This document shows, piece after piece, positions 11,520 through 24,579 of a stretch of DNA of 64,000 nucleotides; position 1 is the stretch's first letter; each line of letters begins with the position of its first letter. Origin of the DNA: Candidatus Gillettellia adelgis. GTDB lineage: Bacteria; Pseudomonadota; Gammaproteobacteria; Enterobacterales; Enterobacteriaceae. The notes below the pieces were generated by a model, which saw nothing but the letters and a program-made list of their open reading frames with translations, searched no databases and had not been told where the DNA came from. The stretch spans positions 682,001 through 746,000 of the forward strand of contig CP047043.1 in the NCBI GenBank assembly GCA_020541285.1. Reading direction: 5' to 3'. The position numbers were made by a program, and so were the translations under genes.

Positions 11520-12953
11520 ATGTTTAACAACGTATTTGCAAGCCTGCAAAAAATAGGAAAATCATTAATGCTGCCAGTGTCTGTCTTACCTATAGCAGGC
11601 ATCCTTTTAGGTGTTGGTTCCGCAAACTTTAGTTGGCTACCTGCGGTAGCTTCTCATGTAATGGCAGAGGCTGGTGGATCTATTTTTGCTAATATGCCGT
11701 TAATTTTTGCGATTGGGGTTGCTTTAGGTTTTACGAATAACGATGGTGTCTCCGCATTAGCAGCTGTAGTAGCTTATGGTATTATAGTAAAAACTATATT
11801 AGTTATTGCACCACTCGTCCTACATTTAACATCCGAAGAAATTGCAAGAAAACACTTAGCTGATACTGGCGTAATCGGTGGGATTATATCTGGTGCTATT
11901 TCCGCCTATATGTTTAAACGATTCTTCCGCATTCAACTACCAGAATATCTAGGTTTTTTTGCGGGTAAGCGGTTTGTTCCGATTATATCTGGATTAGCGG
12001 CTATCGCTCTAGGCATTATACTATCTTTTATCTGGCCAGTTATTGGGACAGCTATTCAAGCATTTTCTCAGTGGGCAGCTTATCAAAATCCGGTAGTAGC
12101 TTTTAGTCTTTACGGCGTGATTGAGCGCTCACTTGTACCATTTGGTTTACACCATATCTGGAATGTGCCTTTTCAGATGCAAATTGGTGAGTTTACTAAT
12201 GCAGCAGGTCAGGTATTTCATGGTGATATCCCACGTTATATGGCGGGTGACCCTACTGCAGGAAAACTATCAGGAGGATTCTTATTCAAGATGTATGGTT
12301 TGCCTTCGGCTGCTATCGCTATTTGGCATACAGCTAAACCAGAAAACCGCCCTAAAGTCGGAGGAATAATGATCTCTGCCGCATTAACCTCATTTTTAAC
12401 TGGTATTACTGAACCAATCGAATTTTCTTGTATGTTTGTTGCGCCGATTCTGTATGTCATTCACGCTATTTTAGCGGGTTTGGCATTCCCGATCTGCATT
12501 TTATTAGGCATGCGTGACGGCACTAGCTTTTCACATGGCTTAATTGACTTTATTATTCTGAGTGGCAATAGTAGTAAAATTTGGTTATTCCCCCTTATTG
12601 GCATCCTCTACGGGGCGCTGTATTACGTCCTCTTTCGCCTGCTAATTACAAAACTAAACCTCAAAACCCCCGGGCGTGAAGACATTTCTACTGAGCAGTA
12701 TAAATGCAATGATTCTAAAATATCTGCTTCCTTGGTACAGGCTTTTGGTGGTAAAGAAAATATCACGAATCTTGATGCATGTATCACTCGCCTACGTGTC
12801 AGCGTAGCCGATATCACGAAGGTCGATCAGGTTACTTTAAAGAATCTAGGGGCTGCAGGCGTTATTATTGCTGGCTCTGGTGTACAAGCTATATTCGGGA
12901 CTAAGTCTGATAACCTTAAAACCGATATGGACGAATACATCCGAAATCATTAA
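11520..12953 (+). CDS. ptsG: PTS glucose-specific EIICB component
   Basis: Imports glucose across the inner membrane and phosphorylates it to glucose-6-phosphate, taking phosphate from EIIA-Glc. At 477 residues it has the same length as E. coli PtsG, with very high similarity throughout. The EIIC membrane domain (about 1-390) includes the GITEPIEF signature. The linker carries LKTPGRED. The EIIB domain has the phosphorylated cysteine in [12 protein letters not shown] (E. coli Cys421). The frame opens earlier, but the ATG at 11520 matches the family and has GAGGAG 12 bases upstream, a long spacing. In E. coli this ribosome site is where the sRNA SgrS pairs. No crr, ptsH or ptsI is in the window. 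With pykA it implies glucose use through glycolysis. Confidence 0.98.
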   Translation: MFNNVFASLQKIGKSLMLPVSVLPIAGILLGVGSANFSWLPAVASHVMAEAGGSIFANMPLIFAIGVALGFTNNDGVSALAAVVAYGIIVKTILVIAPLVLHLTSEEIARKHLADTGVIGGIISGAISAYMFKRFFRIQLPEYLGFFAGKRFVPIISGLAAIALGIILSFIWPVIGTAIQAFSQWAAYQNPVVAFSLYGVIERSLVPFGLHHIWNVPFQMQIGEFTNAAGQVFHGDIPRYMAGDPTAGKLSGGFLFKMYGLPSAAIAIWHTAKPENRPKVGGIMISAALTSFLTGITEPIEFSCMFVAPILYVIHAILAGLAFPICILLGMRDGTSFSHGLIDFIILSGNSSKIWLFPLIGILYGALYYVLFRLLITKLNLKTPGREDISTEQYKCNDSKISASLVQAFGGKENITNLDACITRLRVSVADITKVDQVTLKNLGAAGVIIAGSGVQAIFGTKSDNLKTDMDEYIRNH

Positions 12954-13456
12954 TCTAAAAAGCGATTTAAAGGGAAATGTTGATACCGATTACTTACGAT
13001 AATAACACTCAGTATTTTTTGATTTACAAGGAGGTTGCATAATACTCGATGCAATAATCTCAAATATACAAAAGAAAAGGGAACAATACATTCATAATGG
13101 CGTTACTTAACTCATATATCCTTCTTACTAAAAGTTTTGTTAAAATAGATAATCAAGTCATCAATCAGTCAAGAGATGCTTGTAATATTCCTGACGCTAC
13201 ACTAAAGATTGAGTATCGGGGCTTAATATGCATTAACCCTAAGAGTTTATACCGATAAGTAATAGTTATAAGCAAACACAGCTAATATACATTTAGTTCA
13301 GAGTATTAGTAGTGTAAAAAAATACATAGTAAAAGTAACATTAAATCTAGGTGTTGGTGCATTTATAATACAATAAAACGCGTAGCACTAGTATAAAGCT
13401 GCTTAGTAAATTAAGCAGCATTGTTTGCAGTATTTTAAGTATATCGGATATGTGTT
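12954..13456. other. Spacer ptsG-ruvX
   Basis: About 500 AT-rich bases. gshB and yqgE precede yqgF in E. coli. No remnant of either is recognised here. Confidence 0.5.
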
Positions 13457-13879
13457 ATGAACAATCGTACCGTTATTTCCTTCGATTTTGGAAAGAAAAA
13501 TATTGGTGCAGCGATTGGTCAGGAGTTAATAAGAATCCCTCGTGCACTTACAGCTTTTAAATCGCAATCAGGATCACCGAATTGGCAAGACATTGCTAAA
13601 TTACTGCAAGAGTGGAAACCAAATATATTAATCGTTGGTCTGCCGTTAAACATGGATGGTAGCGAACAGCCAGTTACTAAACAGGCACGTAAGTTTGCTA
13701 AGCATCTTTATGCTCGTTTTGGTATACAGACTGTATTACATGATGAACGATTAAGTACTGTTGAGGCACGTGCATACTTATTTAATCGTGGCGGCTACCG
13801 TGCTCTTGATAAAAGTAGTATAGATGCTACTTCAGCAGCAGTTATTTTAGAAAGCTGGTTCCAATATCATCAAAGCTAA
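13457..13879 (+). CDS. ruvX: RuvX/YqgF, putative pre-16S rRNA nuclease
   Basis: A 140-residue RNase H-fold protein (E. coli YqgF 138), linked in E. coli to maturation of the 16S rRNA 5' end. The fold's acidic residues are visible in SFDFGKKNIG (first Asp), the Glu region in IVGLPLNMDG, and HDERLSTVEA plus the late Asp in SSIDATSAAVILE. All active-site positions look kept. It now stands alone, with yqgE and gshB upstream and yggS-type genes downstream absent. The start ATG agrees with the family. Confidence 0.95.
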   Translation: MNNRTVISFDFGKKNIGAAIGQELIRIPRALTAFKSQSGSPNWQDIAKLLQEWKPNILIVGLPLNMDGSEQPVTKQARKFAKHLYARFGIQTVLHDERLSTVEARAYLFNRGGYRALDKSSIDATSAAVILESWFQYHQS

Positions 13880-15064
13880 ATGCACTTGTTTTATTATTGT
13901 TGTCAGGAAGTTTTATATGAACTCATCTGTTCGGTTTTTATGCAAACATTAATATAACACTATGCAAATTTGCAACATCCTGTTAAGGCAGGAGTTCCTG
14001 TGCAAAGAATCATACTTATTGTCACTATTGATGTAAAGCACTCAAAATATTCATTACGCATATGGAGGTCTTATTAGCTTGCATGCAATCATTACTTACA
14101 AATACTAAAATATTAAATACGAACGCAGCAGTGTTATTAACTAAGAAATATATTTACCAGATAAAAAACACCTATACCGCAAATTTTCAGTAGTTTGATT
14201 TTTAATCACCAATTTTAACGACATAGCATAACAACCATACACGTGCATTAACTGTAATATTACACGACATAATCAGAGGAATATTTTATAATACCGTACT
14301 TTGCAATGTCTCTTCGAGACTTTAGATATGTAAACCTTAAATATATTACCACATGAAATAACGCTAGGCCTCATTAATACATGTGATCGAGAAGTGCCCC
14401 TTGCAAGGATATATTGTTAGTAGATCATTAAGAGTAACGATGTATATCATTCATTATTACCAATGATATTGGTAGCTAAAATAAACTACCTATGCAACAT
14501 AGAAAGATCTTCAGTATTAATAATGCTGATATTAATGAAAGTCTGGGAATATAGTGTGGCGCTAAAGCGATCTTTTACTAATGCATAAAGATAATAGCGA
14601 AGAACCCAGTGTTAAGTCGTCTAATATGTTACCAAATAGTTGTTCTCTTTTATTGCATCGGTATGTTAAACATAGTTATTAACTAATACTGACCAATTAT
14701 TTTAATATTTACTGAACAGGTAAGTACTGCGAATTTCTTGGTATAAAACCTACTTGTGCATCTGGAGCTTATAGCGCGATCATTTATAATATAAACAGTG
14801 CTCATAAATATTAATTTAGTAAGATTGAGTGATCTATCATGAAATTTATTGTATTTGGAGGTCCTTAAGTGATTAATGTATTTGACTGTTATACTAAAAT
14901 TTATTGTTTTGTAGATATTTTGCTTAATATGATAATGCAACAGCGCCTATTGATTTCGTAGGTGGTATACGGAGTATTTTGACGTCCTTGAATAATATTA
15001 CTAGGCATCCGTCTTACAAGCATACGATTGTCTAGAATGTCTTACAGAGTTATCGCTATGCCTT

Positions 15065-15100
15065 GTAAGATCGATATGGTTTAGACCATATCGATCTTAC
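15065..15100. repeat. Perfect 16-bp hairpin, 4-base loop
   Basis: Bases 15065-15080 are the exact reverse complement of 15085-15100, with loop TTAG. The arm is GTAAGATCGATATGGT. No T-run follows on either strand, and no gene lies within 1 kb on either side, so it is not an ordinary terminator. The arms share no sequence with the other perfect hairpins in the window. Confidence 0.8.
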
Positions 15101-16642
15101 TTAGATATATCTAAAATTACCAACTGGTGTAATAAATAGTTGCTTATTAACATATAAGGAGAGTTACCAGATCAAGGTTATCTTTAGCAGCGCTATTAGA
15201 GATTGTATGAAAAATGTTTCAGTTATTAAAGATGATTAAATATATTTAGTATAAAGGATAAAATCGTTTTTAGGATTGCATAGACAATTTTAATATATTA
15301 TATCGCTTATTTTATAAATAGAAATTAATACTACAATTAATTCAACTATATTGAGTATGCACATAGTAGTAACAAATTGATCATGAGATCGTCGATATTC
15401 ATAATGATTTCAGGACGTTGTTACATAAATAAGCCTTATGTTATAATTATAAAAATTTAGCGCTGCGCTGAGGATTAGTCCTCATTTTATTATCTCTAGT
15501 GAATATATTGTAATAAAGTGTATGTAATTCAATTACATCAGAGCTGCTTAACTGACTACTAGTACTGTAATACCAGCTTAATTACTCGGATTTGTCGTCT
15601 TTATAGAACTTTTTGAATTAGTATATTATTAGATACTAAAATGATAAGCAGTTGCTTTCTGAAGATAGCAGTGCAAAAAAATCATATCAACATTGTAACA
15701 TATCAAGCAATTAGTTAAGCATCATACGGATAATATGTTTTTAACTATTAGTTGATCTAATAAGTAGGTTGATAAAGAATATATATTTTAGGTTTCAGTA
15801 GGTTTATAACTCATCAGTAGCACCACAAAGATATAGTTATATACAATCACTTAATATGTTATGTCAATATAATTTGCAAATATAATAGACTTATATAATC
15901 AACCTTATAACTAATGCAAGAAGACTAGGATCACTCAACTCTATCTGATTATGGATATTATCCATATAACATATAGAATACATTTACATATAATTCCACA
16001 CCTCTATAAAATTACTTATTTATCTCAATCAAGAATAATACATGCATAAGTACAATGGCGATAGTTTGTCCTTGATAAAACATTCTTACCATAAATTAAT
16101 TTGCGTAACATGAAACAATAATAATACAGATGACACTTTACTGTCTCTCCTTGTAATTCGATTCTAAATCCAGTAAAAAGTTTTAGAAAATAATAAATAA
16201 CATCTATTTTTTATGCGACAAAAGTATTGCATTTAAATGCACTACTGTTATTCAACGATAACTTTATCGAATAAAAACAACAATCATTTTTAGAAAATGA
16301 AAATATTTATATACATTTCTTAAGTATAAGCAGATATCATTGTTATATTCAGAAGAGAATTGCAACACGCTCTATATACATAGTCTACTTTTGTAGATCT
16401 AAGTTTTAATGATCGTTTATAGAAGTAGATATTGTATTTATTCTAAACACTTAAAATGTAGCTAATCTACGTTCTTAATGCAGAGTACTATTATAGATAT
16501 TTTTTTAATACATTAGGGTATATATAAAATACTGATATGCGCTACTTTCTGCAATAGCAAACCGTTATTGTCAGATAATTAAGTTAATAGTTATTGTTTT
16601 ATAATTCTATTATAAACTACAGCAATTAATAAGTCCCTATAG

Positions 16643-16670
16643 AATAAAACCTCAGAGTAATGAGGCTTGT
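16643..16670 (-). terminator. Probable prs terminator
   Basis: On the minus strand CCTCA, a six-base loop, TGAGG and then TTTTATT form a short intrinsic-terminator shape about 100 bases beyond the prs stop. The stem is only five pairs, so its strength is uncertain. Confidence 0.5.
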
Positions 16671-16767
16671 TACTTTTGAGTGTTTGACAAATAAAAACCT
16701 TAGTTGTATTCAAAATACTACATTTTAATCATTTTGTGTAATGATAACCATGTGATCAAGCAAAGCG

Positions 16768-17727
<960 letters not shown>

Positions 17728-17889
17728 TTAGACTTGCATCGAGAATAGATATTATCTATGGTCTTTACGAGGGCAGTTAGTGTTACTACTACGGTATATA
17801 TAGGTAAGTAATACCATATAAACGAGTATAACCTAGGGAATAATACTACACTGTACATAACTCTATATAATAAAGCGTTGCGTTATAAC

Positions 17890-18750
17890 TTAAACATAGC
17901 CAGAGCGTATCTGATGCAGCGGCGAAATGTTAACGCCACGAGCAACAAAACTATGCAACCACGCCGGGGCCTTTTCCAACACCTGAAGAGCAGTGATTTC
18001 TGTATCAAATTCTGAAAATACACACGCGCCTGTGCCAGTCAGGCGTGATGGAGCGTATTTTAGTAGCCATAAAATCAGTTGGTCAACCTCAAAAAAACGT
18101 TTTCTTATAATTGGTTCGCAATCATTTTCGTAAGGAGCTAGTAATAACTCATTTAAGCTTCTAAATGGGGTATTACGTTTTAATTCTACATCTCCAAAGA
18201 TTACTGGGGTAAGGATATTGATATCAGGATGAATTACAAGATACCATTTTTCCGGCAAATTAACTGGCTGTAACTTTTCTCCGATACCTTCCGCTAACGC
18301 TGAATGACCATGGATAAAAACAGGTATATCAGCACCTAAACTAAGCCCTAACATAGCTAAATGGTTATCACTTAATCCGCAATGCCATAATTCATTTAAT
18401 GCTATCAGCATAGTAGCAGCATTAGAGGATCCGCCGCCTAGACCACTCCCTATAGGAAGACGTTTGTTAATTCTTATATTAACACCGTGTGGCGTGCGGA
18501 GTAATCTATGGCGATAACAATACTGTTGTAGCAAATGAGCAGCACGTATGATAAGGTTGCAATGGTTTGGTACCCCCACAATCGGAGTTAATAGGCAAAT
18601 TTTGTTATCTTGACGTACATCTAAGGTTAGGGTATCACTATAATCAAGAAAGTGGAATAGTGTCTGTAATAGATGATAAGTATCCTCACGTTGACCAGTA
18701 ATATACAAAAAAAGATTAATCTTAGCAGGAGAAGGCCACTGGTAAATCAT
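17890..18750 (-). CDS. ispE: 4-diphosphocytidyl-2-C-methyl-D-erythritol kinase
   Basis: GHMP-family kinase of the MEP isoprenoid pathway. It phosphorylates CDP-methylerythritol at the 2-hydroxyl. It has 286 residues (E. coli 283). The N-terminal [13 protein letters not shown], the GHMP ATP loop [15 protein letters not shown] near residues 98-112, and the C-terminal LTGTGACVF are all present. The ATG overlaps the lolB stop by four bases (ATGA), so they are translationally coupled. The isoprenoid route therefore looks retained at this step, at least for undecaprenyl and quinone precursors. Confidence 0.97.
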   Translation of the reverse strand: MIYQWPSPAKINLFLYITGQREDTYHLLQTLFHFLDYSDTLTLDVRQDNKICLLTPIVGVPNHCNLIIRAAHLLQQYCYRHRLLRTPHGVNIRINKRLPIGSGLGGGSSNAATMLIALNELWHCGLSDNHLAMLGLSLGADIPVFIHGHSALAEGIGEKLQPVNLPEKWYLVIHPDINILTPVIFGDVELKRNTPFRSLNELLLAPYENDCEPIIRKRFFEVDQLILWLLKYAPSRLTGTGACVFSEFDTEITALQVLEKAPAWLHSFVARGVNISPLHQIRSGYV

Positions 18751-19370
18751 TTAAAAGTCCAATTGTTTATTTTTAGTTTTATACGTTGATTGCAATGTGT
18801 TAATTCTAACTCATTTGGCAATGTTGGCGCTATCGCCCTGCTATATTGTTTATACTCTACCGTCCAGTTTTCAAGATCTTTCTTATAAGTCAACTTACTT
18901 AGATGATAGTGATTGTCTAATGTAAAGTTATTAGATTCACCAGGGAGACCAAGAATCCATTGGCGCAGATTTCTCAGTGGAACTACCATACCGCTTATTC
19001 TGTAGATCATCTCCTCGGCATTATCGCCTGTGTAGGATTTACCTTGACGATCAACTAATTGTACGCGATTTTGTAGTATATGCAAAGTTAGTTCAGTATT
19101 GCCAAATGGATTAATAAGTTGTAAGCAATAATGCTCTGACGAGTATTGTTGCCAAAAAAAATGTGCATATATTTTTTTTGTATCAGATAAATAAATAATC
19201 GATCCACGGATCTGGTAGGTCCTTAACTTCTGTAAAGCTTTTTGATGTATATGCCATTGCGGAGAATTAGCATTGGTAATTAACTCAATCGTTTGAGTTG
19301 TAGTGCAGGAAATGACTAGCAGGCTGGTGGGTAAGATACAATAAAGTAAACTAACTTTGCATATTGCCAT
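18747..19370 (-). CDS. lolB: Outer-membrane lipoprotein receptor LolB
   Basis: Takes lipoproteins from the periplasmic carrier LolA and inserts them in the outer membrane. It has 207 residues, the E. coli length. A signal peptide ends in the lipobox VISC with Cys22 as the lipidated residue, followed by the antiparallel-barrel domain (for example [18 protein letters not shown] and GLPG..FTLD). It precedes ispE with a four-base overlap and faces the hemA remnant, which is the ancestral lolB/hemA divergence. Together with lptE and yajG it shows that a lipoprotein-bearing outer membrane is still built. Confidence 0.94.
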   Translation of the reverse strand: MAICKVSLLYCILPTSLLVISCTTTQTIELITNANSPQWHIHQKALQKLRTYQIRGSIIYLSDTKKIYAHFFWQQYSSEHYCLQLINPFGNTELTLHILQNRVQLVDRQGKSYTGDNAEEMIYRISGMVVPLRNLRQWILGLPGESNNFTLDNHYHLSKLTYKKDLENWTVEYKQYSRAIAPTLPNELELTHCNQRIKLKINNWTFK

Positions 19371-20395
19371 TGCTTTTTTATCCTTTTATGCAAGCTATAA
19401 ATAAATATTTTGTGCAAAATAAAGAAAACTGCGTGCATAATAATATGCATATATTATTTTCTGCAGTGAGTTAAACAATTTTAGTTATTTATAATATGGA
19501 TTATCTGAGCAGATAACTTATTGAACTATTGCTTCTCTATGTTAACTGGGATATTGCGCGCTATCTTAACAGACTTGTAACAACATTCAGTTGTTACAAG
19601 TCTGTTCTAAAAAAATTAGTTACAACGATTTATAGTTTTTGAGTAAATCGTTTAAGGAAGCATCATGTCATCGTAATTTTTTAACGCTTGTAAATCAAGA
19701 AAACGCCAATAAATATTAGTATCTTTATGATTTTTAAAAAAATTTTTGATAACACAGTACAGTTAATTTTGTTTAGTTATAATGAACTTCCTAAAAGGAT
19801 TAATCTACAGAGTAAAATTAACAAGTAATATACTATTATGTTGAATAACGCTCAAAATTTAAAAATATAGTACTTAAATGCAATTGCTTCAGAATCAATT
19901 TAAAACATGTCACAACGAACTATTAAGTAGGATTAAGAATAACATATATTGATTACTACTAGCTTGTGTTAATAAATAAGTGCGTTTCACTCATATGAAA
20001 TATATATAACTTTTAGTGTATGAGGAGAAGTTGCTGAGCTTGCTGTAAAAAAAGCAAATACCTTTTTTATAACACATGCGTATTAAATAGTGTATTTATA
20101 CCTACATTCATTATTAATTCTATAGAAATCATTAAGATAATATATGTTTTAACGTTGACAACTAAACTTTTAAGGGATATAAAAAACGATAACAACTTCT
20201 ATCATAGATAATATGATAAAGGACATACAACAGATATATGTAAGTCAGCGCAAGGTCAACGTAGCTGAACAAAATACGCTTATTAATCTATATAAATGAT
20301 CTTGATTTAACAAAAGAGATATATTCCACACTCAAACATGAGCTATCTGTATGAAGTAAGCATCTAAATTCTAAAAAAATTTGGTACACTTACCT
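19371..20395. other. Divergent lolB/hemA control region, eroded
   Basis: No gene. It includes a perfect 17-bp hairpin at 19568-19606. In a healthy relative the lolB and hemA promoters would share a much shorter interval here. Confidence 0.5.
19568..19606. repeat. Perfect 17-bp hairpin, 5-base loop
   Basis: Bases 19568-19584 pair without mismatch with 19590-19606; the loop is ATTCA. The arm begins AACAGACTTGTAACAAC. It lies 200 bases upstream of the lolB start. On the plus strand a run of A, not T, follows, so it is a poor terminator for either direction. Confidence 0.8.
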
Positions 20396-21950
20396 ATGTC
20401 AACGTTATTGGTGCGATAAATCCCAATAATATAGCTAACACTGTTATTTGTATATATAACACATTTAACAGTAAGATATTGCTTATTTTCTTGTTACAAC
20501 AATTACTGACTGAACTACTTAAAAGTGCATCTAATCTTAATAGATTAGTCTATCTATGGGAATAACTAACACGATTCCTAGAAAAAACCAAGACAGGTTG
20601 AAAAGCAACCTATACATGGCCTGGATAGCAGTATTTCGTTGGGGCATATAATAATTCTTCTGTGACATGTTATCAAAATTAATGACAATCTTGCGCAAAA
20701 CTAGTAATAGAGTCTAGATTTAATGAGGGGTTTCCTGTAAATGTATCAATGATATTAATTTTTATTAAAGATGTACGCATTAAAAACGTATTAGACTTAC
20801 TTAAGTGACTCTCTAAAATGTTTAACTGTACCTTTAATATAGTATGAAGATACTAAAAAATTTAGTATATCATATATTATCTAGAGGAAAATATAAGGAA
20901 TTATACTATTCCTCTCCTTCTCCGATTATTTAAGCGCATAGAGTATAAACATACCTAATTAATGTGTTAATTTTTTAGTCTATAGGTGCCAATTACATGG
21001 CAGATACAATAATAGTTTTATTATTTTTTTCTGAAAAGCATATGATACAAAAAGACAGCATCTCAACATTAGTTTGATTTTAAATGATCATCTTACTTAT
21101 ATTAAATAATAATCAAAAACTACTTTAGTTTCTTTACATTATGGGTGCTGTAGATTACAATTTATCCTTAAACATTCGTCAGTTTCTTATCAACAGAAAA
21201 ACTAAGCAATCTTGTTTTTCTTCTGACAACTAAGCTAAGCGTTATATTATTTGGATCACCAGGAAGTATCTCTAAATAAGATAATCACCTAAAAATTTAT
21301 AAGAACTTTTTATATTAAAAACCACAATATCACTAACCCTCTCATTGTGTCTGACAAATGGTTTAAAGATATTAGTATTAGATTAATTTTGTGTTTTATA
21401 TATCAACAAAATTTTTATAAATTCTTATGGAGACCCAACAATTTTATAAAGTAACTGGCATATTCCAAATGTGTAAAGACACTGCTGAATACCGAAAGTC
21501 AAAAGCCATCAAAATTTCTAGTGGATTTTCTGGCCAGCGAGATATAGAACTGAATACTCGCAAACTAGAACATATTTATTTGTATAGTGTAAATGTTGTT
21601 TGCATTATTTCCGAGCATTAGCTTATACATTAAAAACTGAGGTGATGCAGTGGTGGGCGATAATAATACAGTAAAGGGTGTTTATTTGTAGTTTCGTTGC
21701 GTGTGCGTATACGGTGATAATCATACATGATTCTCGTTATTAAATATAATATATAACCACAGGAACAATGTTAGAAAAACTGCTGGCTTATTTCTTAAGG
21801 TACTAGCATTACAGGGTTATCTATGAATAGCTTATATATTCATCTCGTGTTCATACTGAACCCCTGCTCAAATATTTTAATAGACTACCAACACTAACGA
21901 ATATAGAACGTATACAATTATTATACGACAACCTATACCTCAATCAAACT
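20396..21950 (+). pseudogene. hemA: hemA remnant (glutamyl-tRNA reductase)
   Basis: GluTR makes glutamate-1-semialdehyde, the entry to heme. Pieces lie in order but in shifting frames. STLLV then INPNNIANT at 20399-20450 match the family start (TLLALGINHKTAP). HGLDSSISLG near 20615-20645 matches SGLDSLVLG. QRDIE...YLYSV...IISEH at 21535-21620 matches [35 protein letters not shown] near 21645 matches EFMAWLRA. LKVLALQG near 21805 matches the KALAALEQG region. Many stops and frameshifts make it dead. An open frame of 64 codons at 21427-21621 is the best-kept part and should not be taken for a gene. The slot between lolB and prfA is the hemA position in E. coli. Confidence 0.8.
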
Positions 21951-21984
21951 TAGATTGCTTAATTAATATGGTTTAATACTACAA

Positions 21985-23061
21985 ATGAAGCCTTCTTTCA
22001 TTCTTAAATTAGAAACATTACAACAGCGCTATGAAGAAGTGCAGATATTGCTCAGCGACCTTGGCGTTATTGCTCAAACGGATCGCTTTCGTGCACTGTC
22101 GCGTGAATACGCACAATTAACAGATATTAGTCACTGCTTTCTTAAATGGCAGCAGATACAAGAGGATTTAGAAGCAGCAAAAATCATGCTAAATGATTTA
22201 GAAATGCGTGAAATGGCGCAAGAAGAACTCAAAAAGAATAAAGCAATAATGGATAAACTAGAAAAACAACTACAAGTTTTGATGTTACCAAAAGATCCTA
22301 ACAATGAACGCAATTGCTTTATTGAAGTTCGCGCTGGTACTGGCGGTAATGAAGCCGCGATCTTCGCCGGCGATTTGTTTCGCATGTATAGTCGCTATGC
22401 TGAAACTCGCCAGTGGTATGTAGAAATCATCAATGCTAACGAAGGAGAGCAAGGTGGTTATAAAGAAGTAATCGTTAAAATTTCTGGCAACGGCGTTTAT
22501 AATCAGTTGAAATTTGAATCTGGTGGTCACCGTGTGCAGCGAGTGCCTGAAACTGAGTCGCAAGGGCGAATTCACACCTCCTCCTGTACCGTAGCAGTAA
22601 TACCGGAAGTGCTAGATGCGGAAATTCCAGAGATCACTCTTAGTGATCTAAAAATCGATACCTTTCGTTCTTCTGGTGCTGGCGGACAGCATGTTAATAC
22701 TACTGACTCAGCAATTCGTATCACCCATGCCCCGACTGGCATTGTAGTAGAGTGCCAAGACGAGCGTTCGCAGCACAAAAATAAAGCTAAGGCTATGTCA
22801 GTACTCGCTGCACGTATACGCGCCGCTGAAATAACTAAACGTCGAGAAATAGAAGCCTCAACGCGTCGCACTTTGTTAGGTAGTGGTGATCGTTCCGACC
22901 GAAATCGCACCTATAATTTTCCGCAAAGGCGCGTGACCGATCATCGTATTAATTTGACTTTGTATCGTCTAGATGAAGTTATGGCAGGTAAGTTAGATAT
23001 GCTAATACAGCCAATTACACAGGAATACCAGGCTGAACAACTTGCGGCATTGTCTGATTAA
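21985..23061 (+). CDS. prfA: Peptide chain release factor 1
   Basis: Ends translation at UAA and UAG. It has 358 residues (E. coli 360). The stop-codon-reading PxT motif is PET in [14 protein letters not shown] (E. coli PAT; PET is known in other bacteria). The catalytic GGQ is in [16 protein letters not shown]. The C-terminal domain has [12 protein letters not shown] and VTDHRINL. No clear ribosome site is seen, and the hemA message that would normally be read upstream is wrecked, so a new promoter must serve it. The next gene, prmC, modifies its GGQ glutamine. Confidence 0.98.
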   Translation: MKPSFILKLETLQQRYEEVQILLSDLGVIAQTDRFRALSREYAQLTDISHCFLKWQQIQEDLEAAKIMLNDLEMREMAQEELKKNKAIMDKLEKQLQVLMLPKDPNNERNCFIEVRAGTGGNEAAIFAGDLFRMYSRYAETRQWYVEIINANEGEQGGYKEVIVKISGNGVYNQLKFESGGHRVQRVPETESQGRIHTSSCTVAVIPEVLDAEIPEITLSDLKIDTFRSSGAGGQHVNTTDSAIRITHAPTGIVVECQDERSQHKNKAKAMSVLAARIRAAEITKRREIEASTRRTLLGSGDRSDRNRTYNFPQRRVTDHRINLTLYRLDEVMAGKLDMLIQPITQEYQAEQLAALSD

Positions 23062-23069
23062 ATAATATA

Positions 23070-23900
23070 ATGGATTACCGCTATTGGCTAAAATCCGCTG
23101 CTTCCCGATTAATATATAGTAATAGTCCTGATTGCGATGCAGAAATTTTATTAAGTTTTGTGACTGGCCGAACTAAAGCCTTTTTGCTAGCATTTGATGA
23201 AATACCACTAACTATTTTGCAACAGCAAGAACTAGAATCACTACTAAAGCGCCGTGAAAACGGTGAACCCATAGCCTATCTGGTCGGTGAACGTGAATTC
23301 TGGTCTCTACCGTTATCAGTGTCTCCAGCTGCTCTAATTCCGCGTCCAGATAGCGAACACCTAGTAATGCTAGCGCTAGAGCGTTTACCGAAATCATCTT
23401 GCTACATCCTAGATCTTGGTACGGGCACTGGTGCCATCGCATTAGCGCTAGCCAGCGAAAGACCAGACTGTAAAATAATTGGTATTGATGTAAAGCTCGA
23501 TGCGCTTGCGCTCGCTCAGCATAATGCTAAAAAGTTAAAAATCAGAAATGCATATTTTTCACAGAGCAATTGGTTTGATTCCTTGATATTTCGGAATTTT
23601 TCTTTAATTACTAGCAATCCTCCATATATCGATGTTAATGATATACATCTGATGCGTGGAGATATACGATTTGAACCCGTCAGTTCGCTAGTGTCGGCAC
23701 AACAGGGGTTATCAGATTTGAAAAGTATTGCCTATCAAGCACCGAAGTATCTACAACCACAAGGCTGGTTATTACTGGAACATGGCTGGCAACAAGGTAA
23801 GAATGTGCGTACACTATTGTTATCTGTTGGATTTACCTCGATTGCTACTTACCGTGATTACGGTAACAATGAACGTGTGACGCTTGGCCAGTGGCTGTAG
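23070..23900 (+). CDS. prmC: Release factor glutamine methyltransferase
   Basis: N5-methylates the GGQ glutamine of RF1 and RF2 using S-adenosylmethionine. It has 276 residues (E. coli 277). An N-terminal helical domain that grips the release factor is followed by the Rossmann methyltransferase domain with ILDLGTGTGAIALALA and the substrate-glutamine motif NPPYI. It starts eight bases after the prfA stop, so the two are co-transcribed. No truncation is seen. Confidence 0.97.
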   Translation: MDYRYWLKSAASRLIYSNSPDCDAEILLSFVTGRTKAFLLAFDEIPLTILQQQELESLLKRRENGEPIAYLVGEREFWSLPLSVSPAALIPRPDSEHLVMLALERLPKSSCYILDLGTGTGAIALALASERPDCKIIGIDVKLDALALAQHNAKKLKIRNAYFSQSNWFDSLIFRNFSLITSNPPYIDVNDIHLMRGDIRFEPVSSLVSAQQGLSDLKSIAYQAPKYLQPQGWLLLEHGWQQGKNVRTLLLSVGFTSIATYRDYGNNERVTLGQWL

Positions 23901-24579
23901 AATTTAACTAAAAATTAAGCGTAGGATGATATGAAACAAAATAATGATTACTTTTATTATCTAACATGGTGTGTTATATAAAATAATTGCTATAAGAAAT
24001 ATTTTGATTAATAAAAGTGAATCAATAAGCTTTTATACATTCAGATGCAGTCTATCTAGAATGATAGTTATATGTTAGTTGATTATTCAGTCGTATTATA
24101 CTAGTAATGATATCTTGGTTTATACGTCGCTGTACTCATTATACTAAAAATTAAATGTGCATTGGTTTTTATTTTTTTCTGTAGGGGTTGATTAGCCTAT
24201 TATTCTAGAATTCATAACTGGATGCATAAAACATCAGTTATTTAAAGTATAGTGATGAATTTATTACTCACTAAAAATTATTTTTCACGTTGTATAGATG
24301 ATTTGGTTTTCATATCTTAGATAAAGAAATATAAACTAGATAATATACATCTACTGTAGATTACTTATAATGGATAATGAAACTTCATGCGACAATAAGA
24401 ACATTTTTATACAAATAACTACGAGTTACATCACAGATTTTAAATTTAATGATGCACTACTAAATTTCTGTTGATCCTCGTGGCGTAAGTTATACAGTGC
24501 AGTTTTCAGATTACTAAAGTTATGTTCAAGCTATCGACATGGACAGTTGCAGTACACATTGAGATATCGAATAGTTTTA
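23901..24579. other. Gap where sirB2 would lie
   Basis: About 680 AT-rich bases between prmC and the sirB1 remnant. E. coli has sirB2 here. I could not align any stretch with it convincingly. Confidence 0.45.

Larger units (their letters stand above)
13880..16767. other. Long AT-rich non-coding gap
   Basis: Nearly 2.9 kb without an intact gene. A minus-strand frame of 85 codons at 14683-14940 has no family features. It holds a perfect 16-bp hairpin at 15065-15100 and the prs terminator near 16650. I could not identify any parent gene for the rest. Confidence 0.55.

Noticed and set aside
14683-14940. Open minus-strand frame of 85 codons
   Set aside because: No ribosome site, no recognisable domain, composition typical of random AT-rich sequence.
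21427-21621. Open frame of 64 codons
   Set aside because: Its second half aligns with HemA (YLYSV, IISEH), and the frame is simply the longest surviving piece of the hemA relic, not a gene.
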